DNA from: Cryobacterium sp. BB307
GTDB taxonomy: Bacteria; Actinomycetota; Actinomycetes; Actinomycetales; Microbacteriaceae
Assembly (NCBI RefSeq): GCF_012274275.1
Contig: NZ_JAANZA010000003.1
Span: 62,001 to 126,000 of the forward strand
Direction: 5' to 3'
Length of the DNA: 64,000 nt
The stretch's first letter is position 1. The number at the start of each line of letters is the position of its first letter. Positions 59,239 to 64,000 of this stretch are shown here, piece by piece. The translations under genes and the position numbers were made by a program. The notes beneath the pieces were generated by a model. The model was not told where the DNA came from, searched no databases, and saw only the letters and a program-made list of their open reading frames with translations.

Positions 59239-60348
59239 TCAGGCGACGGGTGCCGGCACGGCTGAGACGGTGCGGTCGATGGTGCACTGGCCGAGCACGC
59301 GGGTGCCGATGTACACGACCGCGGTCTGGCCGGGCGCGACACCGCCGAGCGGCTCCCGCGGGGTGATGACCAGTTCGCCGTCGCGCAGCTGCGCGGTCGC
59401 GGGGACCGGGTCGGCGTGGGCACGGATCTGCACGTCGCAGTCGAACGGTTCCTCGGCGCCGAGGGGACCAAGGCCGGCCCAGCTGTACTTGCTGCCAGCC
59501 AGCTCGGAGACGTCGAGCGCTTCCTTCGGTCCGACGACGACCTCGTTGGTCTTGGGCCGCACCTCGAGCACGAAGCGGGGCTTGCCGTCGTCGGCCGGGT
59601 AGCCGATGTTGAGACCCTTCCGCTGGCCAACGGTGAACGCGTGGGCACCCGGATGCGTGCCGAGCTTATTGCCGCTGCGGTCCAGGATGTCCCCCTCGGC
59701 GGCGCCCACCTTGTCGGCGAGCCAGCCGCGAGTGTCGCCATCCGGGATGAAGCAGATGTCGTGGCTGTCGGGCTTGTTCGCCACCGCCAGCCCGCGCCGC
59801 GTGGCCTCCGCGCGCACGTCGGCCTTGCTCGGGGTGTCGCCGAGCGGGAACATCGCGTGCTCGAGCTGCTCGGCTGTCAGCACGCCGAGCACGTAGGACT
59901 GGTCCTTGGCCCAGGCGGCCGCGCGATGCAGTTCGCGGTTGCCGTCGGCATCGGTCAGGATGCTCGCGTAGTGGCCGGTGCACACCGCGTCGAAGCCGAG
60001 GCTCAGCGCCTTCTCGAGCAGGGCGGCGAACTTGATGCGCTCGTTGCAGCGCATGCATGGGTTGGGCGTGCGGCCCGCGCTGTACTCGGCGATGAAGTCG
60101 TCGACGACATCCAGCTTGAAGCGTTCGGAGAAGTCCCACACGTAGTACGGGATGCCGATGATGTTGGCGGCGCGCTGGGCATCCATCGAGTCCTCGATGG
60201 TGCAGCAGCCGCGGCTTCCCGTGCGCAGCGTCCCTGGCATCCGGGACAGCGCCAGGTGCACGCCGACAACCTCGTGGCCCGCTTCGACGGCGCGCGCAGC
60301 AGCCACCGCGGAGTCGACGCCGCCGCTCATCGCTGCGAGAACCTTCAT
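59239..60348 (-). CDS. mnmA: tRNA-specific 2-thiouridylase
   Basis: Makes s2U34 in tRNAs for Lys, Glu and Gln. 369 residues: PP-loop [10 protein letters not shown], nucleophile Cys in [13 protein letters not shown] and the second catalytic Cys in DICFIPDGD. Sulfur comes from a cysteine desulfurase, one of which is encoded upstream (61926-63089). It lies upstream of lysA by 32 bases. Confidence 0.96.
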   Translation of the reverse strand: MKVLAAMSGGVDSAVAAARAVEAGHEVVGVHLALSRMPGTLRTGSRGCCTIEDSMDAQRAANIIGIPYYVWDFSERFKLDVVDDFIAEYSAGRTPNPCMRCNERIKFAALLEKALSLGFDAVCTGHYASILTDADGNRELHRAAAWAKDQSYVLGVLTAEQLEHAMFPLGDTPSKADVRAEATRRGLAVANKPDSHDICFIPDGDTRGWLADKVGAAEGDILDRSGNKLGTHPGAHAFTVGQRKGLNIGYPADDGKPRFVLEVRPKTNEVVVGPKEALDVSELAGSKYSWAGLGPLGAEEPFDCDVQIRAHADPVPATAQLRDGELVITPREPLGGVAPGQTAVVYIGTRVLGQCTIDRTVSAVPAPVA

Positions 60349-60382
60349 GCCTTCAAGTGTAGGCGGGTGCTCCTGAGGCGTC

Positions 60383-60595
60383 TCACGGGATATCGGTGAG
60401 GGTCTTCTCCACCGAGCCGAGGCGCGCGTCGATCGCGTCGAGCCGTTCGGCCAGGCGCTCGTTGGCCCGCGTGTTCTCTTCGAGCGCTTGAGTCGCGCGA
60501 CTCCTGCCGCGCGCCAACTCGCTCGTGATCGTGATGACGCCGCCGACGATGATCGCGACGATGATGATCCAGGCGAACCAGGGGATGTATTCCAT
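60383..60595 (-). CDS. Small single-span membrane protein with coiled coil
   Basis: 70 residues, no family recognised. One transmembrane helix about residues 6-26 ([19 protein letters not shown]) followed by a charged helix with heptad-like Leu/Ala spacing ([20 protein letters not shown]). Its ATG shares one base with the stop of the ArsR-type gene, so the two are coupled, a pattern seen in small regulator/membrane-protein pairs. Role unknown. Confidence 0.8.
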   Translation of the reverse strand: MEYIPWFAWIIIVAIIVGGVITITSELARGRSRATQALEENTRANERLAERLDAIDARLGSVEKTLTDIP

Positions 60596-60978
60596 CAGGT
60601 GCTGTCCTTCTGTTGTGTGGTTGATTTCGCGCCCGTTCCGGACATTGGCGCCCGTTGCGCGGGGCGCGGATGTCCGGAAGGGGTGCGGTCGGGGTGGTCG
60701 ACGGCCGCGACTATCGCGTCAGCGTCGAGGGTCACGGAGAACGGGACGACCTCGAAGAACTTGAGCGCCTTGCCGTCGGCTCCCAACTCCAGTTCTCCGC
60801 TGACGAATCCGGCCTCCTCGAGCTTGCTCAGGTGCATGTAGAGGAGCGCGCGCGACATCTCGACGCGACGCGCGAGTTCGCTCACGTGGAGGCGCTGCCC
60901 CGCGAGGGTCGCGATGATGCGCATGCGCTGCGGGCTCGCGATGGCCGCAAGTCGCGTGCTGAGCGTTTCCGCGTCCAT
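60595..60978 (-). CDS. ArsR-like winged-helix transcriptional regulator
   Basis: 127 residues: winged helix about 8-85 (SPQRMRIIATLAGQRLHVSELARRV, recognition helix MSRALLYMHLSKLEEAGFV) and a Pro/Ser-rich tail. No Cys, so the ArsR metal site is absent and a non-metal signal is likely. Coupled to the small membrane protein just downstream. A palindrome lies right upstream of the start. Confidence 0.85.
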   Translation of the reverse strand: MDAETLSTRLAAIASPQRMRIIATLAGQRLHVSELARRVEMSRALLYMHLSKLEEAGFVSGELELGADGKALKFFEVVPFSVTLDADAIVAAVDHPDRTPSGHPRPAQRAPMSGTGAKSTTQQKDST

Positions 60979-60988
60979 GATCCCCTTA

Positions 60989-61014
60989 CACCTGTCAGTA
61001 AGAACTTACAGGTG
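60989..61014. promoter_or_regulatory. Palindromic operator upstream of the ArsR-like gene
   Basis: GTAAG-AA-CTTAC (60998-61009) is perfect over 5-bp arms, and CACCTGT (60989-60995) pairs with ACAGGTG (61008-61014). It lies 10 to 36 bases before the start codon at 60978. Likely site for self-repression by the winged-helix protein. Confidence 0.55.
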
Positions 61015-61174
61015 AGGCGACCTGCGATCCAAACCCGCCGAAGACTGCGTCTTCCGGTCGCACCGCATCCCCCCCTCGCGCGGTGTCTCTTTCGTGCGCT
61101 GGTGTTGCAACACCCGCGCGTGGATGGAACACCCGCGCGACCGGTCGGGGCGAGCGGGTGCGGCCGCCTCAGCC
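61015..61174. other. Spacer between ArsR-like and hydrolase genes
   Basis: A 160-base stretch without a gene; it holds the hydrolase 3' end and the ArsR upstream region. I see no RNA gene or strong hairpin beyond the operator listed separately. Confidence 0.5.
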
Positions 61175-61879
61175 TCAGCCGAGCGCGGAGACGATCGCGT
61201 CTCCGAGTTCCTTCGGCTTGGTGAACTGCGGCCAGTGGCCCGTCGGGAGGTCGATGTAGCTCACGTCACGGATTTTCGACAGCTCTCGCGTGTACGGGTG
61301 GTCCTTGGTGATGAGGTCCTTCAGCATCGCGCTGGGGAACTCGCACGCGATGACCGTGACCGGCACGTCGTAACGGCGCTCGTCGGTCAGGCGCTGCTGA
61401 TCGCTCGCGACCCGCGCGGGCGATGGGATCGACCGCTCGCGGAACATCGCCCGGAGCTCGTCGTTCAGGTCGACCAGGTCTTCGTCGTCGAAGACCTCCC
61501 AGGCCGGCAGCGGCAGGTCCACTCCCTCTGTTGGCAGCTCGTCGTTGATCACTCCGCCGTCACCGAGCGGTCCAGCGTCCACATAGACGACCCGCTCGAT
61601 CCGGTCCGGGCGAGCGTCGGCCACCGCGTGCGCGATCGCCCCGCCGCCGGAGTGACCGACCAGCACAACCTTGCCCTCGGACGCATCCAGAGAGTCGACG
61701 AATCGCACGACCGCGTCGACGTGGTCGCGCAGGCCGATGCCGGAGCGGTCGGCATCCTTCGATTCCATCCCGGGCAGCGTGAGCGGGTAGGTGCGATGTC
61801 CGGCGGCCTGCAGTGCTGGAATGACCTCGTCCCACGTCGACGCGTCAAGCCAGAGACCGGGGATCAGAATGAGGTTCAT
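61175..61879 (-). CDS. Alpha/beta hydrolase
   Basis: 234 residues of the alpha/beta hydrolase fold: oxyanion-side LIPGLWLDASTW, nucleophile elbow GHSGGG (residues about 74-79), Asp in the central part, and catalytic His in LPTGHWPQFTKP. Short cap, no signal peptide, so cytoplasmic. Substrate unknown; esterase or haloalkane dehalogenase-like enzymes are the near relatives. Confidence 0.85.
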   Translation of the reverse strand: MNLILIPGLWLDASTWDEVIPALQAAGHRTYPLTLPGMESKDADRSGIGLRDHVDAVVRFVDSLDASEGKVVLVGHSGGGAIAHAVADARPDRIERVVYVDAGPLGDGGVINDELPTEGVDLPLPAWEVFDDEDLVDLNDELRAMFRERSIPSPARVASDQQRLTDERRYDVPVTVIACEFPSAMLKDLITKDHPYTRELSKIRDVSYIDLPTGHWPQFTKPKELGDAIVSALG

Positions 61880-61925
61880 GTGCCGAACCTAGACCTTGCC
61901 ACCGACAGCGGAAAGGGGCGGATTC

Positions 61926-63089
61926 TCAGCCGCCGAGCGACGGTGTCCGCGCGGCGAGGCCGGCGCGGGAGGCTCGGGAATGGGCATCCGGGAGCGCATT
62001 CAGGAGCGCGTCGACATCGGCCGCGGTCGAGGAGTGGCCGAGCGTGAACCGCAGCGCGCCGCGCGCGTCGTCTTCGGCGAGCCCCATGCCGAGCAGCACG
62101 TGCGAGGCCTCTGGGATGCCGGCCTGGCATGCCGAGCCCGTGCTCACCGCAACGCCGGCGGCGTCCAGCAGGAACAGCAGCGAGTCGCCCTCGCAGCCCG
62201 GGAAGGTGAAGTGCGCGTTGTTGTCCAGCCGGTTCACCGGATCGCCGCGCAGCTCCGCGGACGGCACTGCCGCGCGCACGCCGTCGATGAGTCGGTCCCG
62301 CAACGGTGACAGCTCGGCCACCGGATGCCGGGCGGCGACTCCAAACGCGACAGCCGCTGGCGCATCCTGCGTGCCGCTGCGCACGTGCCGCTGCTGCCCG
62401 CCGCCGTGGATGAGCGCCTCGATGCTGGCGGTGCGGGACAGCACGAGGGCGCCGATGCCCATCGGGCCGCCGATCTTGTGCGCGGATACCGACAGTGCCG
62501 CCAGGCCGCTGGATGCGAAGTCAATCGTCAGGTGCCGGTAGGCGGCGACCGCGTCGGCATGCACAGGGACACCGCGCCCTTCGGCGAGCGCGGTCGCTTC
62601 GGCGATCGGCTGGATGGTGCCGACCTCGTTGTTCGCCCAGAGCAGGGTGAGCAGGGCGATGTCGTCGTGGCGCTCGAGAGCGTCCGCGAGGGCGGTCAGC
62701 TCGAGCCGACCGTGACCGTCGATCGGGAGCCATTCGATGATCGCCCGGTCGTGCTTCGCAAGCCATTCGACGGTGTCCACGGTCGCGTGGTGCTCTCCGC
62801 GCGGGACCAGGATGCGCGGGCGTGTCCCGTCCGCGTTGCGTGCCCAGTACAGGCCTTTGATGGCGAGGTTCACCGATTCGGTGCCGCCCGAGGTGAACAC
62901 CACTTCGATGGGCGTCGCCCCGAGCGATGCCGCGACCGCCTCGCGCCCGTCCTCCAGCATCCGCTTCGCGTTCTGCCCCGCGCTGTGGATCGACGACGGG
63001 TTGCCGACCACCGCGAGCGCGTCGGTGTAGGCCGCGATCGCCTCCGGCAGCAGCGGGGTCGTCGCGGCGTGGTCGAGATAGACCACCAT
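61926..63089 (-). CDS. Cysteine desulfurase (IscS/NifS type)
   Basis: PLP enzyme that takes sulfur from cysteine and passes it to carriers such as MnmA and Fe-S assembly proteins. 387 residues; start VYLDHAATTPLLPEA, PLP Lys in SAHKIGGPMGIG, and the active Cys in STGSACQAGIPEASH. ATG 63089 has GAGGAGG six bases upstream and replaces an ATG 15 bases further out. Separated from mnmA by three genes. Confidence 0.93.
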   Translation of the reverse strand: MVVYLDHAATTPLLPEAIAAYTDALAVVGNPSSIHSAGQNAKRMLEDGREAVAASLGATPIEVVFTSGGTESVNLAIKGLYWARNADGTRPRILVPRGEHHATVDTVEWLAKHDRAIIEWLPIDGHGRLELTALADALERHDDIALLTLLWANNEVGTIQPIAEATALAEGRGVPVHADAVAAYRHLTIDFASSGLAALSVSAHKIGGPMGIGALVLSRTASIEALIHGGGQQRHVRSGTQDAPAAVAFGVAARHPVAELSPLRDRLIDGVRAAVPSAELRGDPVNRLDNNAHFTFPGCEGDSLLFLLDAAGVAVSTGSACQAGIPEASHVLLGMGLAEDDARGALRFTLGHSSTAADVDALLNALPDAHSRASRAGLAARTPSLGG

Positions 63090-63155
63090 CGCGCACCTCC
63101 TCACCGCGGGCTCCGAGCGGATTCGCCCAAGATTCGACTCATTTACTCTAGAACG

Positions 63156-64000
63156 ATGCCCCTCACCGAAAGCCTCGAATCCGACACTCTGCGAGACCTC
63201 GGGGTGCGGGTGGATGCCGACGGCGGTGAGGTGCGGGTCTTCTCGGCCAACGCGGACGCGATCGAGTTGTGCCTGTTCGACGAGAAAGACCCGACCTGGG
63301 TCGCCGAGCGCGTCCCGCTTGTCAGGGGCGAGGACGCGGTGTGGTCGGCCCGGTCACCGCTGCTGACCGCGGGCAGGCGCTACTCGCTGCGGGCAAACGG
63401 CCCGGAGTCCCCGGGCAACCGCTTCGACCCAGAGCTCCACCTCATCGACCCGTACGCGCGCGGGCTCACCCGCACGGGCTCCGGCGACTGGCGCGCCACC
63501 GTGGTCGATGACCACTTCGACTGGGGCGGCATCCAGAAGCCGGAAACACCGCTGGATAAGACCGTCATCTATGAGACCCACGCGAAAGGTCTGACCAAGC
63601 TCAACCCGGCGGTGCCGCAGGAACTGCGCGGCACCTACGCGGGGCTCGCACACGAGAGCACCATCGCATACTTGAAGGATCTCGGTGTCACGGCCCTCGA
63701 ACTGCTCCCCGTGCACCAGTTCGTGACCGAGCAGCGCCTGGTGAAGCTCGGGCTCAGCAACTACTGGGGCTACAACACACTGAACTTCTTCACCCCGCAC
63801 GCGGCGTGGGCGTCCGCACGCGCGCAGGCGGAGGGTCCGGCCGCGGTGCTGCGCGAGTTCAAGGGGATGGTGCGGATTTTGCACGAGGCGGGGCTCGAAG
63901 TGATCCTCGACGTCGTCTACAACCACACCGCAGAGGAGGGCATCGGCGGCCCGACCACGAGCCTGCGCGGCCTCGATAACGCCACCTATTACCGGCAGAA
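63156..64000 (+). CDS. glgX: Glycogen debranching enzyme GlgX (partial at 3' end)
   Basis: Cleaves alpha-1,6 branches of glycogen. 281 residues visible, frame open to the end of the window. N-terminal CBM48-like domain (VRVFSANADAIELCLFDEKD) of about 110 residues, then the GH13 barrel start (YETHAKGLTKLNP, TALELLPVHQF, NYWGYNTLNFFTPH, VILDVVYNHTAEE). These are the hallmarks of the GlgX/TreX family; trehalose-trehalohydrolase is the main alternative. It diverges from the cysteine desulfurase gene with a 66-base gap. Confidence 0.9.
   Translation, partial: MPLTESLESDTLRDLGVRVDADGGEVRVFSANADAIELCLFDEKDPTWVAERVPLVRGEDAVWSARSPLLTAGRRYSLRANGPESPGNRFDPELHLIDPYARGLTRTGSGDWRATVVDDHFDWGGIQKPETPLDKTVIYETHAKGLTKLNPAVPQELRGTYAGLAHESTIAYLKDLGVTALELLPVHQFVTEQRLVKLGLSNYWGYNTLNFFTPHAAWASARAQAEGPAAVLREFKGMVRILHEAGLEVILDVVYNHTAEEGIGGPTTSLRGLDNATYYRQ

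Noticed and set aside
56567..59602. 1011-codon open frame opposite hom, lysA and mnmA
   Set aside because: Covers three recognised genes on the other strand and shows no family motif.

Overview
The window is high-GC DNA, densely coded on both strands with many GTG starts and short ATGA/GTGA overlaps. It fits a Gram-positive actinobacterium, most likely Microbacteriaceae. The support is the block lysA-hom-thrC-thrB-rho-prfA ... prmC ... sua5-wecA-atpIBEFHAGDC, a Tat-exported lipoprotein, AtpC and AtpH sizes, and a kinase/FN3/MoxR/DUF58/transglutaminase cluster of actinobacterial type. The genus cannot be fixed from the sequence alone. I saw no tRNA, rRNA, CRISPR array or transposase. No stretch longer than 300 bases lacks a gene.

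Layout. 1-2311 (minus): end of a polyamine-type ABC transporter (binding lipoprotein and ATPase). 2575-3690: alanine dehydrogenase. 3725-4920 (minus): a small membrane protein and a sigma-70-family factor, translationally coupled. 4996-22299 (minus): a nine-gene cluster, in transcription order FHA protein, PP2C phosphatase, Ser/Thr kinase, 1959-residue FN3/Ig-like surface protein, MoxR ATPase, DUF58 protein, transglutaminase-like membrane protein, zinc-ribbon/FHA protein, FtsK/SpoIIIE-type ATPase. The core matches what has been called the PFNA cluster in bifidobacteria; the FtsK-type ATPase and paired FHA proteins extend it. The transglutaminase-like protein has lost its catalytic Cys and His. 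This is the best candidate for a poorly described system.

22326-27093: polyamine/GABA-type catabolism (aldehyde dehydrogenase on minus; AsnC regulator, aminotransferase and FAD oxidoreductase on plus) around a divergent promoter with a 16-bp perfect palindrome. 27271-28317: a membrane-anchored protein with an HELLH motif. 28322-32061: a heterodimeric ABC exporter with one degenerate ATP site. 32130-35439: quinone oxidoreductase, aldo/keto reductase, alkyltransferase, YaaA. 35537-44850: complete F1Fo ATP synthase operon with AtpI-like protein, WecA-type transferase and Sua5; the epsilon subunit is short and atpB has no ATG start.

44895-51128: inserted modules (DrrAB-like exporter with TetR regulator; cysK-cysE; an acyltransferase-like membrane protein) on either side of prmC. 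51143-59206: prfA, rho and the threonine/lysine genes. 59239-63089: mnmA, a small membrane protein with an ArsR-like regulator, an alpha/beta hydrolase and a cysteine desulfurase. 63156 to the end: 5' part of a glycogen-debranching enzyme. Several large intergenic palindromes, one of 113 bases with a hairpin nested in a hairpin, lie at gene 3' ends.
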